Shown in pieces: positions 1 to 9,968 of a stretch of 64,000 nucleotides of DNA. The first letter of the stretch is position 1; each line of letters starts with the position of its first letter. The stretch is from Pseudoalteromonas sp. G4 (GTDB lineage: Bacteria; Pseudomonadota; Gammaproteobacteria; Enterobacterales; Alteromonadaceae), in NCBI RefSeq assembly GCF_028875915.1, contig NZ_JAPEHW010000001.1, positions 1 through 64,000 of the forward strand, in the 5' to 3' direction. The notes under the pieces are model-generated. The model ran no database searches and was not told where the DNA came from. It worked only from the letters and a program-made list of their open reading frames with translations. A program made the translations under genes and the position numbers.

Positions 1-527
1 AACGTTACCAATACAATACTGCCTTAGGACCGGTGAAACTTCTTAATGACGAAGAGCTTAATTGTCTGCAAATTCAGCGAGGTACGCTGACAGATGATGA
101 GCGTAAAATTGTTAATAAACATATTACCATCACTATTAAAATGCTTGAATCGCTGCCATTTCCTAAGCACTTAAGGCAAGTGCCTGAGTATGCTGGTGGT
201 CATCATGAAAGAATGGATGGACAAGGTTACCCTAGAGGGCTTGAAAAACAGCAAATGTCAGTACCAGCACGTATGATGGCGATAGCTGATATTTTTGAGG
301 CTTTAACGGCGTCAGATAGACCTTATAAAGAAGCTAAAAAGCTCAGTGAGTGTGTTGATATCATGCTAAAAATGGCAAAATTTGGCCATATTGACCCAGA
401 AATATTCGCTGTATTTATAGAGCAGAATGTTTACCAAGAATATGCCGATAAGTTCTTAGCTGATTTTCAAAAAGACAGTGTTAATAATATCGAAGTACTA
501 GCAATGTTAAATGAAAACTCTCATTAA
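1..527 (+). CDS. HD-GYP domain phosphodiesterase, C-terminal part (5' end outside window)
   Basis: The reading frame is open to the window edge, so the gene begins upstream. What remains is the C-terminal half of an HD-GYP domain. It shows the HHERMDGQGYPRGL block that defines the GYP signature, followed by the usual helix with ARMMAIADIFEALTASDRPY. HD-GYP proteins hydrolyse cyclic di-GMP (or related dinucleotides) in the cytoplasm. It lies 68 bases upstream of a nucleotide cyclase and the cellulose synthase genes on the same strand, so it probably tunes the c-di-GMP that BcsA senses. The sensory N-terminus and the HD dyad cannot be seen. Confidence 0.9.
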   Translation, partial: RYQYNTALGPVKLLNDEELNCLQIQRGTLTDDERKIVNKHITITIKMLESLPFPKHLRQVPEYAGGHHERMDGQGYPRGLEKQQMSVPARMMAIADIFEALTASDRPYKEAKKLSECVDIMLKMAKFGHIDPEIFAVFIEQNVYQEYADKFLADFQKDSVNNIEVLAMLNENSH

Positions 528-595
528 TATTTTTGCGTAAACACCAAGTAATGACTAACTTTATGTAAAGAGTTACCTACCATGTAAGCACTTTT

Positions 596-1393
596 ATGGC
601 GCCAGCAGAGCAATCAAAGCAAACCTCCGCTCAAGAATTACTAGCAGAGCGGAAACGCCTAGAAGAAGAATTTGAAGCGCGCTATACAAAACGTATCACA
701 GTGATGTTTACAGACTTGGTTGGTTCAACCTCAATCACTGAAACTCATGGCGATATTACTACCCGCGAAATGATCAAACATCACGATGATATTATTCGTG
801 AACGCATTGAAGCTAACCAAGGAAAGCTCGTGAAAACCCTTGGTGATGGCACAATGAGTTACTTCCCAGATACACTTTGTGCTATCGACGCTGCAGTGAC
901 TATTCAAAATGCATTAGCCGAATTAAATAATCAAAAGAAATTAGCAGTGCCAATAAAAGTGCGTGTGGGCATCAATTATGGCGATGGTATTGTTGAGGAA
1001 GATGATATTTATGGCGATGTGGTAAATGTTGCAGCACGCATTGAAGCGCAGGCAAATGAGGATGAAATTTATATTTCGGAATCGGCCTATCAAGAGCTAA
1101 GTGAAAAGGGGAAATATTACGCCCGCGTGATAAAAACAACTTACCTCAAAGGTAAAGAAAAGCCAGTACAAGTCATTAAAGTATTTTACAAAGAAGATGA
1201 AATTGAAAAAGACCGTAAACGCACAATTTTAAGCGATGTAAAAGATAGATTAACGCTTAAAGGTATGTTTCGCATTTTTGTCTTTTTTGCTGTGTTAATT
1301 GGCCTTGTTTTTGGCTATATGCAGTTTACAAGCTTGCTTGAAAAAGAGCCCAATGTATCTGAAACTCGCAGTAAAAAAACCAGTATGGATTGA
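596..1393 (+). CDS. class III adenylate/guanylate cyclase, single C-terminal membrane helix
   Basis: A 265-residue class III cyclase catalytic domain occupies about residues 30-200. It has the first metal-binding Asp in FTDLVGST (D40), the second in KTLGDG (D84), and the VVNVAARIEA segment carrying the transition-state Asn and Arg. After the domain comes a single hydrophobic helix (about 222-242) and a short charged tail. The catalytic domain therefore sits at the N-terminus and is tethered by its C-terminus, the reverse of many bacterial cyclases. An N-terminal charged helix (10-30) may be a coiled-coil dimerisation element. Whether it makes cAMP or cGMP cannot be settled by eye. It sits between HD-GYP and bcsA, probably in one operon. 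Confidence 0.9.
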   Translation: MAPAEQSKQTSAQELLAERKRLEEEFEARYTKRITVMFTDLVGSTSITETHGDITTREMIKHHDDIIRERIEANQGKLVKTLGDGTMSYFPDTLCAIDAAVTIQNALAELNNQKKLAVPIKVRVGINYGDGIVEEDDIYGDVVNVAARIEAQANEDEIYISESAYQELSEKGKYYARVIKTTYLKGKEKPVQVIKVFYKEDEIEKDRKRTILSDVKDRLTLKGMFRIFVFFAVLIGLVFGYMQFTSLLEKEPNVSETRSKKTSMD

Positions 1394-1454
1394 ACAATAA
1401 CAGGGAAAAGGAGCAGTACTTAGAGGACAGTTTTAATTAGTTTAGGTGAGTGCT

Positions 1455-3656
1455 ATGCAACCAAAAACTAAACCGTACTCAAGTTTATCTCTGAAATTAG
1501 CGCTGGCAACATTGTTAATCTTCATAGGCATGCTTGCAACATCGTATCAAGTAAATGATGTAACAATTTGGACTGGCTATGGCCTTGTCGTAGGAGCATG
1601 GTTGTTCTCAGGGCGGAAATTTATCAAAGGGGATAAATTTCGCATATTTATTATTATGTTGCTGAGTTTTGTTAGCTTCCGCTATTTTGCTTGGCGTGCA
1701 ACAAGCACCTTAGTGTTCACAGGGCCAATCGACTTTATTTTTGTGGCCTTGTTATTTCTAGCTGAGCTTGAGGTAACACTGGTGCATTTTGTCGGTGTTT
1801 TTTCAAATATTTTCCCTATGAAACACCGAAAGCCGCCACATCTGCCGTTAGACCTAAGTAAATACCCAACGGTAGATGTTTATATTCCAACTTACAACGA
1901 ACCAGAAGAAGTCGCTGAGATCACAGCACTTGCATGCTTAGATTTAGACTACCCCAAGGAAAAAATAAATGTATATATTTTGGATGATGGTGGCACGAAG
2001 GCTAAACGAGAAAATCCTCAAAGTTCTGCTGACGCGTGGTTTAGGCACCGCCGTTTAAAGCAATTTGCAAAAAAAAATGGATGCTTTTATATTACTCGCG
2101 ATGAAAATACCCATGCCAAATCAGGCAATATTAATCATGCGCTGACGCAAACGAACGGCGAATTAATTTTATGTCTTGATTGCGATCATGTACCTGCAAG
2201 GGAGTTTTTAAAACATACTGTGGGCTGGTTTTTAAAAGATCCAAAATTGTTTTTGGTACAAACTCCTCATTTTTTTGTCAACCCAGATCCACTTGAGCAG
2301 AGCATGCATACTTTTGCCAAAGTGCCCAGTGAAAACGAAATGTTTTTTCGCTCAACTTTACCAGGAATGGATTTATGGAATGCGGCATTCTTTTGTGGTT
2401 CAGCTGCGGTACTTAGGCGTTCAGCCCTTGAAGAAGTAGGCGGCATCGCAGGTGAAACCGTGACAGAAGATGCCGAAACAGCACTTAAATTACATGCCAA
2501 AGGTTACAACAGTATTTATTACAATAAACCTATGGTATGCGGTATGACACCAGAAACCATCAGTGATTTTATGCTGCAACGGACCCGTTGGTGCCAAGGC
2601 ATGATCCAAATGGGGATTTTGTTTAATCCTTTTAAACAAAGCGGCCTCACTTTGGCGCAAAAAGTGTGTTATTCCAGCTTTTACTTGTTTTGGTTTTTTG
2701 GTTTAGCACGCTTGATGTTTTTAATTGCACCAAGCTTATTCTTAATCTTTGGCATGCAAGTCTACCATGCCAGTGTTGAACAAATAATGATGTATGCAGT
2801 GCCCCACGTGATTGGAAGCTTGCTTGTTTCGAATATTATGTATGGGCGTTATCGCTGGCCACTCTTTTCTGAGTTATACGAAAGCATCCAATCGATTTTT
2901 TTGGCACCAGTCGTTCTTGGCGTTATTGCTGAGCCTAGAAAGCCTGTTTTTAAAGTTACTCCCAAAGGAAATAAACATGGTGATGATGTATTAAGCCCAC
3001 TGGCAAAACCGTTTTATTTTATCTGTTTTGTTCTTTTATTGTCTGTGCCTTTTAGTATTTATAAATGGTTTGAATACCCCTTAATGCGTGACACCACTTT
3101 GGTATGCTTTACTTGGTTATCGATAAATATCGTATTGGTTTTTGCCTCGTTTGGTGTGTTTTGGGAGCGTCATCAAGTACGTAACCATCATCGTGCACTG
3201 GTAAATTTAACAACAGGGGTTTCAATTGATGATAAATCAAAACCTATCCCTGGGGTTATCCATGATATTTCTATTTCTGGTACCGCAATTTCACTTAAAA
3301 CAGAAGCTTTATTTCTGCAAGACCAGAAAATTAAACTACATTTTAAAGATAAAGTAGGTCGTCGTTATCACCTTGATGCTGAAGTAAAACGGGTACAAGA
3401 AGGAGCTGGTGAAATCACGTTTGGTTGTCAATTCACGAATGTTTCGGAAAATATTGCTGAGTTGGTTCACTTGGTTTACGAGGACAGTGATAAGTGGCAA
3501 GAGTTTTGGTTTAGACCATTAAAACAGCCAAATATTGCGCGCATACTTTCGCTCTTTATCACTTGCGGTAAAACAGGCACAGTGGAGTCTCTAAGGGGAT
3601 TTAAGCGGTATATATTTTTTAAAATTAATGAGAGAAATAAGGAGCGTTCGGCATGA
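1455..3656 (+). CDS. bcsA: cellulose synthase catalytic subunit (UDP-forming) BcsA
   Basis: This is an inner-membrane family 2 glycosyltransferase that polymerises UDP-glucose into beta-1,4-glucan and extrudes it. Numbered from the longer GTG start at 1446, it shows N-terminal membrane helices, DDGG (180-183), DCDH (245-248), the TED catalytic base motif (340-342), QRTRWCQG (378-385), further membrane helices, then a PilZ domain from about residue 575. The PilZ domain has an RxxxR-type arginine cluster (VRNHHR) and DISISG, the c-di-GMP-binding pattern. I prefer the ATG at 1455 because an AGG box lies 8 bases upstream; GTG 1446 adds three residues. The ATGA overlap with bcsB indicates translational coupling. 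Confidence 0.93.
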   Translation: MQPKTKPYSSLSLKLALATLLIFIGMLATSYQVNDVTIWTGYGLVVGAWLFSGRKFIKGDKFRIFIIMLLSFVSFRYFAWRATSTLVFTGPIDFIFVALLFLAELEVTLVHFVGVFSNIFPMKHRKPPHLPLDLSKYPTVDVYIPTYNEPEEVAEITALACLDLDYPKEKINVYILDDGGTKAKRENPQSSADAWFRHRRLKQFAKKNGCFYITRDENTHAKSGNINHALTQTNGELILCLDCDHVPAREFLKHTVGWFLKDPKLFLVQTPHFFVNPDPLEQSMHTFAKVPSENEMFFRSTLPGMDLWNAAFFCGSAAVLRRSALEEVGGIAGETVTEDAETALKLHAKGYNSIYYNKPMVCGMTPETISDFMLQRTRWCQGMIQMGILFNPFKQSGLTLAQKVCYSSFYLFWFFGLARLMFLIAPSLFLIFGMQVYHASVEQIMMYAVPHVIGSLLVSNIMYGRYRWPLFSELYESIQSIFLAPVVLGVIAEPRKPVFKVTPKGNKHGDDVLSPLAKPFYFICFVLLLSVPFSIYKWFEYPLMRDTTLVCFTWLSINIVLVFASFGVFWERHQVRNHHRALVNLTTGVSIDDKSKPIPGVIHDISISGTAISLKTEALFLQDQKIKLHFKDKVGRRYHLDAEVKRVQEGAGEITFGCQFTNVSENIAELVHLVYEDSDKWQEFWFRPLKQPNIARILSLFITCGKTGTVESLRGFKRYIFFKINERNKERSA

Positions 3657-5836
3657 AATTAATTAAATTTCTGCTGTTATGTTGTTTTGTATTTTCTGGT
3701 TGTATAACGGCTAAAACTCTTAAAGTACCTTTAACCGAGGTGTACCCCGTTGAAAGTTTGGATTTGCGCTGTATTGATGCCAAATACGAAATGAAGTTAC
3801 CCATTCCTGCCCGTTGGCAAGTAAACAGTGCCAAGCTATTTTTCAGTTACGTTAATTCTGCATCATTGCTTAAAAAAAACTCTCAGCTGGTTGTTCGGCT
3901 AAATGGCACGCCGCTGGCTCAAATGAAATTAGACCCAAATGCACCAGAAGGGCAAGCTGAAATTGATTTACCCAGTTTGCTGCTTCAGCCCGGTTATAAT
4001 GACCTAGTATTTGAAGTTAACCAACATTATGCCACGCAGTGCGAGTTACCCTGTGTGCCTGAGCTTTGGACAAGACTAAAACTCGACCAAGCTTATATGG
4101 AGTTTGATTACACGCTTGCGCCATTACCAAAGCAACTTTCTTTAGTAGCTAATACCTTATTTGATGAGCGAAGCTTTCTTGATAACAACATTAATATTGT
4201 GACTGAAAACTACAGTGATGAAAGTTTGAGTGTGGCAGGTTCAATCGCATCAGGCATTGGCGTGCGCTTTAATTTTCAACCTACTAATTTCCATGCACGA
4301 AACTCACTGATTGAAAAAATGGATAACATTGTGATTGGTAGTGAGCAGTTTATCTCGGAGTTTTTAGCAAAGTATGGTTTAAATCCATCTATTGAAACGC
4401 CAACCGTCACAATATTGTCGATGGTAAAGTCAGAGTTTGATGAGCAAGGTAATCAAGAATTTATCGAGGATTCTAAATACGCTTTAATTCTAATTGCTGG
4501 CAATAGTCAAAAAGAAATTCAATTGGCGGCAGAGTCATTTGATGTGCTTTCACTGCCTTTTCCTGATACTAACACCATGAAGCTGCATGAGTTTGAATTG
4601 CCAGATATTCGTATGTATGCCGGTAAAAACACCCTAGCTACCGGTGCTGATTACGAATTTAAAAAGTTAGATTTTACTACCCATACCTTTCGCGGATTCT
4701 CTGGTTCACAAAAGACCATAAACTTTCGTTTGCCCTCAGATTTTATGATCAAACCAAACCAGTATGTCGACTTAAGTTTAAACTATGCGTACGGCGCGGG
4801 CTCGCGCACAGATTCTTCACTCAATGTATTACTCAATAAACAATATGTAGCATCTATTCATTTGGATGACCCACGTGGTGGATTAATTAGTAATTACCAA
4901 ATATCGATGCCAACGTATTTGTTTCAAGAAGGTAATAATTCGATTTCATTTCAACCGACTATGACACCGTTAGTAACTGAAAATTGTAGCTTTATTCAAA
5001 CTGAGAACTTATTTTTAACGCTTTTTGATAACTCCTCAATGCGTTTCCCTGCAATGCCTCATAAAATTGAAATGCCGAGGCTCGATTTAATGTTTGTGAA
5101 TGGCTTTCCATTTACTCGCTGGCCAGATGGTTTTGAGGCTCGAATTGCATTAACAGAGTTAAATGAAAATACGGTGGCATCCGCTTATAACATGATGGCA
5201 GTACTTGGGCAAAAAAATGGATACCCAATGATCAGCATGCAAATTACTTCGAATGTAGATGCAAACTATGATGGAGAACAAATCATCATAAGTACTATGA
5301 GCGCGTTACCTAAGTCCTTTGCAGAAAATGCACCGCTTAAAATGGGTGATAGATTGCGTGTACCATATCCTATTTACCAAGAACTTGAGGGCGAAACAAA
5401 CGTTGCGATTTCAACTCAGCAAAGCGATATTAGCTTTGATAAAGGGATGATCATGCAATATCAATCACCTGGTGTGCTTGGGCGAAGCGTGGTGCTTTTT
5501 ACAGCGAAAACAGACAAAGCATTAAGACGATTAACGCGCTTGACAACCCAAGGTGCACTGCAAAGCCAGATAAAAGGGGATTTAGTGATGGTGGATATGT
5601 TTGATACCTCACAAGAAAACTCTCTATCTCAGGCTAAGTTTGCAGCTGTGGCAGTCACTGTTGGCGATAAATACATTACCGGCAAAGCAGGTAAAGTAAA
5701 TGTGGTTGAATCTGTACTTGTATCAAACCCAAACCTCTATTGGATTGCGATAATTGTCTCAATTCTGTTGTTTTCACTATTGTATTACTTATTACTGAAG
5801 CGTCGCAGAGCAATGCGTCAAGAAAACGAGAGTTGA
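3653..5836 (+). CDS. bcsB: cellulose synthase periplasmic regulatory subunit BcsB
   Basis: A 727-residue protein with an N-terminal signal peptide, a long periplasmic beta-rich region and one C-terminal transmembrane helix (about 700-718) followed by a basic tail. This is the BcsB topology: periplasmic carbohydrate-binding/flavodoxin-like repeats and a tail anchor that packs against BcsA. The start overlaps the bcsA stop by four bases (ATGA). It is slightly shorter than the E. coli protein (about 780 residues). The signal peptide ends near a Cys (FSGC), so a lipid-modified form is conceivable but not expected for this family. Identity rests on position, size and topology together with family-like sequence. 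Confidence 0.88.
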   Translation: MKLIKFLLLCCFVFSGCITAKTLKVPLTEVYPVESLDLRCIDAKYEMKLPIPARWQVNSAKLFFSYVNSASLLKKNSQLVVRLNGTPLAQMKLDPNAPEGQAEIDLPSLLLQPGYNDLVFEVNQHYATQCELPCVPELWTRLKLDQAYMEFDYTLAPLPKQLSLVANTLFDERSFLDNNINIVTENYSDESLSVAGSIASGIGVRFNFQPTNFHARNSLIEKMDNIVIGSEQFISEFLAKYGLNPSIETPTVTILSMVKSEFDEQGNQEFIEDSKYALILIAGNSQKEIQLAAESFDVLSLPFPDTNTMKLHEFELPDIRMYAGKNTLATGADYEFKKLDFTTHTFRGFSGSQKTINFRLPSDFMIKPNQYVDLSLNYAYGAGSRTDSSLNVLLNKQYVASIHLDDPRGGLISNYQISMPTYLFQEGNNSISFQPTMTPLVTENCSFIQTENLFLTLFDNSSMRFPAMPHKIEMPRLDLMFVNGFPFTRWPDGFEARIALTELNENTVASAYNMMAVLGQKNGYPMISMQITSNVDANYDGEQIIISTMSALPKSFAENAPLKMGDRLRVPYPIYQELEGETNVAISTQQSDISFDKGMIMQYQSPGVLGRSVVLFTAKTDKALRRLTRLTTQGALQSQIKGDLVMVDMFDTSQENSLSQAKFAAVAVTVGDKYITGKAGKVNVVESVLVSNPNLYWIAIIVSILLFSLLYYLLLKRRRAMRQENES

Positions 5837-5842
5837 TCGCTA

Positions 5843-8800
5843 ATGAAATGGTTTAGCGTACTTGTTAGCCTAAGCCTGCTCGTTTGCAATACTGCAGCGT
5901 TAGCCAACTACACATTGGTGCTGAGCCAGTCTCAGCACCTTAATGAAAGTAGGGAGCGGGCGCTTTTAGCAAGTGGCATTGTGCCATTTAGCTGCGAATT
6001 GGTTAATCAACTAGGGACCTATGTGGTGCGATGTGGCAAGCATCCAGATAAAAACTATTTCGACCCGTTTGTACAGCAATTAAATAAGCTTGATATTTAT
6101 TCGAAAATTGAAGGGTATCAAGAGGTTCCTATCCTTTTTCGTTTTGAGCCCATTACGCTTGGGGAAGAAACACAAATGTTTCTGGAGAAGCTCGCTCAGC
6201 AAGCGCTCCAGATTAAAACCCGTAAAACAGCCCATAAACCAGTACAGTCAATCGATTCTCAATGGGATAAAGAGCAATTCAGGCAAGGTCTTTATTTTAT
6301 AGATAGGGGCTGGGCAGCATATCGCAATAATGAATACGCGCTTGCATCAAGTTTATTTGCTCTTGCAAAACAAATACCCAAACTTGCCCTTGCCGCTGAT
6401 CATGGTCAAGCGCTTACCCACGTTGCACTTAATGAAAAAAATGAAGCACTCAATTTGTTATGGCCGTTATATCAAGCAGGATTTAACCGAGAACAAGTGC
6501 TGCCAAGTGTTTTGTCGTTAGCCAATGAATTAGGCCGAACAGAGTTAATAGCAGAACTGTTGCCACAATTATCAGTTGAAGAGCAGGCTCGCTGGCAGTT
6601 AATTGCACTTGAAGCTGAGCTTAAACAGCGGGTAAAACAAAGAAAAATAAATTTTTCAATGCTGATGGAAGATTATGCCCCTTTGCTTGAGCGTTGTTAT
6701 GGGTTTGAAACAGTATTAAATGCAGTTAAGCAATTTTCGAAAATTGCCAACCAATTATCCGCTACTGAAAAGCTGGTTATGAGTTGTGCAAAAGATGAAG
6801 AGCAGCTTGCATTGGCATATCTAAACAGTAATTTTTTAAAAAAAGACGCAAATTACTTAACAGCCCATCATACGTTTGGAAAGCACAAAAAACTCATATC
6901 AGATAATAAAATTAAACAACAAATTAATCGTATTCAATTTGATACTTTAATGCATATCGTAAGTTTAGACTCGACAACGTCTGAGGGAAAACTCGAAATA
7001 TACCAATTTATGGCTAAACGTTGGCCTAGAAATACGGCACTTAAGTTTGCTACTGCATGGCACTATTACAATACCTCACATTTTAACAGTGCACTTTTTT
7101 TGTTTGATGAGATTTATCAGATCAAACCTAATTCTGAAGCCGCAAAAGGTATTGTGCTCTCGACATTAGCACTGGGGGATAATCAAAAAGCCCTGCTTTT
7201 GGCAAAAGAAATGGGGGATAAAACGCTGTATTTGTCTGCCCTAAAAAAAGAACTTTCTAATCACCCTATACCCTCATTAGCAGCATATGAGGCTGCAAAT
7301 GAAATTTTAACGCTCGACCCACACTATATTGCAGCTTATTCAGCTAAAGCTTGGTATTTATTTGAACAAGATAGAGTCAGTGAAGCGTTTGTTGTTTTTG
7401 AAACATGGTTTGAGCTTGCCCCTGAAACGGAAGATGCATTACTTGGGCAAGTACTCTGTTTGCAACGTTTAAAAGATGAAACTCAGCTATTGGCATTAAT
7501 TGAAAAATATCCCAAGTATCAGAACAAAATTTATGAAGGATTAGCACAACATTATTTTGAGCAAGGTGAGTTTGAAAAAGCAAATGTGTATTTTAAAAAA
7601 TTAGCACAAGACAAAACCTTGGATGAAGAGCAACAAGCGGTCTATGCATGGTCATTGAGTAACGCTAAGTATTATGATGAAAGTAATGTGATTTTTAAAA
7701 ACTTACTTAGCAAAAACGATGATCCAAGCGCCTTAACTGGTTTAATTATTAACTACCAAGCGGAAGGTAAAACGAGTGAAATCGAAAGGTTAAAACAAAA
7801 CTATGCTACTAACCCAACATATAAGGCTATTTTTGCTCAATTTGGTTTTGGTGAAACACAGTGGCTAAGCTTTGCAACAGACGTTGCTCTGGAAAATGAA
7901 AATGCCGCAACTAGTTTGCTGCATTTAAATAAACCGGCTGTTTGGTATCGAGTTGAAAGCATCAATAAAAAAGGCGACGAAGGAAGCAGTAAATTAGGGC
8001 TTTTATCTCAGCAATTAGGCGGTTCAATAAGCTTTAATAAACATCAAGTTAATATTGGGCTACAAAACTATCGGCTAGATAGTGGCAACATTACTTCGAC
8101 TGCAAATTTAGGCAGTAATTATATCAACAAGGCGATTAATGTTATTTCAAGTCGCGATTCAGATACTTTTTGGCTTGCTCAATATCACTATCAAGGTGAG
8201 CAAAGATGGACACTCACGCTGGCTGAGGCGCCAAAAATAGAACAAATCGATAAAAACTATCATTGGTTATTGCAATGGCAATACACTGATTACAAAGTAA
8301 AGCTGTTTGATAAACCAGTATATGAATCGAAGCTCGCCTTGGTGGGGGAAATTGATCTCTACACTGGGCAAGCGTTTGGTAAAGTGCATGATAAAGGATT
8401 GGAGGTGGCTTTAAGTAAAAATTTAACCGCTGCTTGGAATGCCAATTTGCTTGCCAGTTACAGCGAGCTTGAAGGCACGAATGTTATTGATAATTCGCGT
8501 ATTAATGTAAATATAAGTGCGGCTACAAATACCCAATTTAAACGTAATGAATTAGTGTATGGTGGTTTTGCTAATTGGCAGCAGTATAAACACAACAGTA
8601 ATGCATTTTATTTGGGTCATGGAGGATATTTTAGCCCGCAATCGTTAGCTGTTGTGGGAGCATTTGGCCGATACCATCAATACAATCAAGTTGATTGGTG
8701 GTTTATAGATGCGTCACTTTCTTATTTTGACTACTCAACAGATGATATAGCCCAATATCCACTGACTAATCGGCCAGATATCATTTTAGGTGAATCAAAC

Positions 8801-9028
8801 AATGGGGTGGGGGTGAATTTTTCACTCGAAAAACACTGGCTATTAGGTCAACATTTTGAGCTTGGTATAGGCGCTCAATATCAAGTAAGCCCAGGCTTTG
8901 ACTTTTATCGCTTTGGCATAAACTTGCGTTATTTATTTGCGAAACGTCAAAACGTATGGCCACGCCAACATGCTTTAAGCCAAGAATCACTATTTCAATC
9001 GTATAGCCCGTGGTTAGAAATGAAGTAA
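5843..9028 (+). CDS. TPR-rich outer-membrane export protein of the cellulose locus (BcsC-like)
   Basis: A 1061-residue secreted protein follows bcsB after 6 bases. A signal peptide ends near residue 21. Residues about 22-100 form a compact segment that looks SPOR-like (a YTLVLSQS opening and a later YVVRCG strand). About 140-660 is helical and repeat-rich, consistent with tetratricopeptide repeats. The last 370 residues are beta-strand rich with alternating aromatic residues, as in a 16-stranded barrel. This matches the BcsC/PgaA plan: periplasmic TPR scaffold plus outer-membrane pore that lets the polymer out. It diverges enough that I leave the symbol empty. No bcsZ endoglucanase or bcsD is seen downstream. 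Confidence 0.75.
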   Translation: MKWFSVLVSLSLLVCNTAALANYTLVLSQSQHLNESRERALLASGIVPFSCELVNQLGTYVVRCGKHPDKNYFDPFVQQLNKLDIYSKIEGYQEVPILFRFEPITLGEETQMFLEKLAQQALQIKTRKTAHKPVQSIDSQWDKEQFRQGLYFIDRGWAAYRNNEYALASSLFALAKQIPKLALAADHGQALTHVALNEKNEALNLLWPLYQAGFNREQVLPSVLSLANELGRTELIAELLPQLSVEEQARWQLIALEAELKQRVKQRKINFSMLMEDYAPLLERCYGFETVLNAVKQFSKIANQLSATEKLVMSCAKDEEQLALAYLNSNFLKKDANYLTAHHTFGKHKKLISDNKIKQQINRIQFDTLMHIVSLDSTTSEGKLEIYQFMAKRWPRNTALKFATAWHYYNTSHFNSALFLFDEIYQIKPNSEAAKGIVLSTLALGDNQKALLLAKEMGDKTLYLSALKKELSNHPIPSLAAYEAANEILTLDPHYIAAYSAKAWYLFEQDRVSEAFVVFETWFELAPETEDALLGQVLCLQRLKDETQLLALIEKYPKYQNKIYEGLAQHYFEQGEFEKANVYFKKLAQDKTLDEEQQAVYAWSLSNAKYYDESNVIFKNLLSKNDDPSALTGLIINYQAEGKTSEIERLKQNYATNPTYKAIFAQFGFGETQWLSFATDVALENENAATSLLHLNKPAVWYRVESINKKGDEGSSKLGLLSQQLGGSISFNKHQVNIGLQNYRLDSGNITSTANLGSNYINKAINVISSRDSDTFWLAQYHYQGEQRWTLTLAEAPKIEQIDKNYHWLLQWQYTDYKVKLFDKPVYESKLALVGEIDLYTGQAFGKVHDKGLEVALSKNLTAAWNANLLASYSELEGTNVIDNSRINVNISAATNTQFKRNELVYGGFANWQQYKHNSNAFYLGHGGYFSPQSLAVVGAFGRYHQYNQVDWWFIDASLSYFDYSTDDIAQYPLTNRPDIILGESNNGVGVNFSLEKHWLLGQHFELGIGAQYQVSPGFDFYRFGINLRYLFAKRQNVWPRQHALSQESLFQSYSPWLEMK

Positions 9029-9066
9029 CGTGCTTTAGATATTTTTGCAAGAAAGCTTAAACGATT

Positions 9067-9951
9067 TTATCGCCAATAACGTGAGTTCTCGCCAGAAAAG
9101 AAGTGTGAATATTGCGATAAATGCTCGAAGATAAAGTCTTTGGTAACAGTTACTTTAGCTGCGGTTTTTAAATCAGAATGATAAAGTAACCAAAGGCTCC
9201 AAATTGAAGGTGTGACTGGTAAGTCCAAACGATACAAATTACTGCTTTTGATACTATCTACCAAACCACAGGGTAATTTGGCGATTCCTAAACCGTTATT
9301 TACCGCAGTGACAAGTGGGCCAAGTTGGTCAAACTTAGCGACAATTCGATGGCTTGTAAAATGTGTTAAATACCAATCAGGTTCAAATTCGAGAGCCCAT
9401 AGCAAAACCTGCTGTTCACTTTGAGACTGCTTTAAATAACTGTCGCTGGCATAAATTCCCCACTCAGATCTAAAAAGTTTTTTGCCAATTAAATCCCCTT
9501 GTTTGGGCGAAGGTGTAAAACGAAGTGCAATATCTGCCTCTCTGGCATATAAATCTTTGTGATGAGAGCCAATCAACAGATTGATTTGAATATTTGGGTA
9601 GCGACAATTAAATTCATTTAGGGCAGGTACTACAAATTGATTTGCAAGTTCTGGTGTTAATGTAATATTTACTTCACCACTCAATAACTTATCTTGGCCA
9701 AACAACTTACGCTCTATATTGTTTTGCTGCTCTTTTAACAAGGCAATGTCAGGCAACACAGCTTTGCCGGTCTCGGTGAGTTGGTAACCCTTAGGGACGC
9801 GTTCAAATAGCCTGACATTAAAACGCTTTTCAAATGCTTGAATGCGCCTTGCCACCGTGGTGTGGTTTACGTTTAGTTGCCTTGCTGCCCCTGATAAGCT
9901 GCCAGTTAAATACAAAGCAAGTATGTATTGATAATCGTCATCCATGTTCAT
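9067..9951 (-). CDS. LysR-family transcriptional regulator
   Basis: An N-terminal winged helix-turn-helix of LysR type (LSGAARQLNVNHTTVARRI) is followed by the linker helix and a periplasmic-binding-protein-like effector domain starting near TGEVNITL-type sequence. The protein is about 295 residues, normal for the family. It is divergent from the glutathione S-transferase gene, the usual arrangement for a LysR protein and its target. In-frame starts exist at 9969 (TTG), 9951 (ATG) and 9945 (ATG). I chose 9951 because a perfect inverted repeat, a likely operator, abuts it at 9953-9968. No strong ribosome-binding site distinguishes the choices. Confidence 0.88.
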   Translation of the reverse strand: MNMDDDYQYILALYLTGSLSGAARQLNVNHTTVARRIQAFEKRFNVRLFERVPKGYQLTETGKAVLPDIALLKEQQNNIERKLFGQDKLLSGEVNITLTPELANQFVVPALNEFNCRYPNIQINLLIGSHHKDLYAREADIALRFTPSPKQGDLIGKKLFRSEWGIYASDSYLKQSQSEQQVLLWALEFEPDWYLTHFTSHRIVAKFDQLGPLVTAVNNGLGIAKLPCGLVDSIKSSNLYRLDLPVTPSIWSLWLLYHSDLKTAAKVTVTKDFIFEHLSQYSHFFSGENSRYWR

Positions 9952-9952
9952 C

Positions 9953-9968
9953 TGTGCATTATTGCACA
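9953..9968. promoter_or_regulatory. inverted repeat, candidate LysR operator
   Basis: TGTGCA-TTAT-TGCACA is a perfect 6+4+6 inverted repeat directly before the preferred LysR start codon, in the LysR/GST divergent intergenic region. LysR proteins bind interrupted dyads of this type and commonly autoregulate. Function is inferred from position. Confidence 0.4.
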
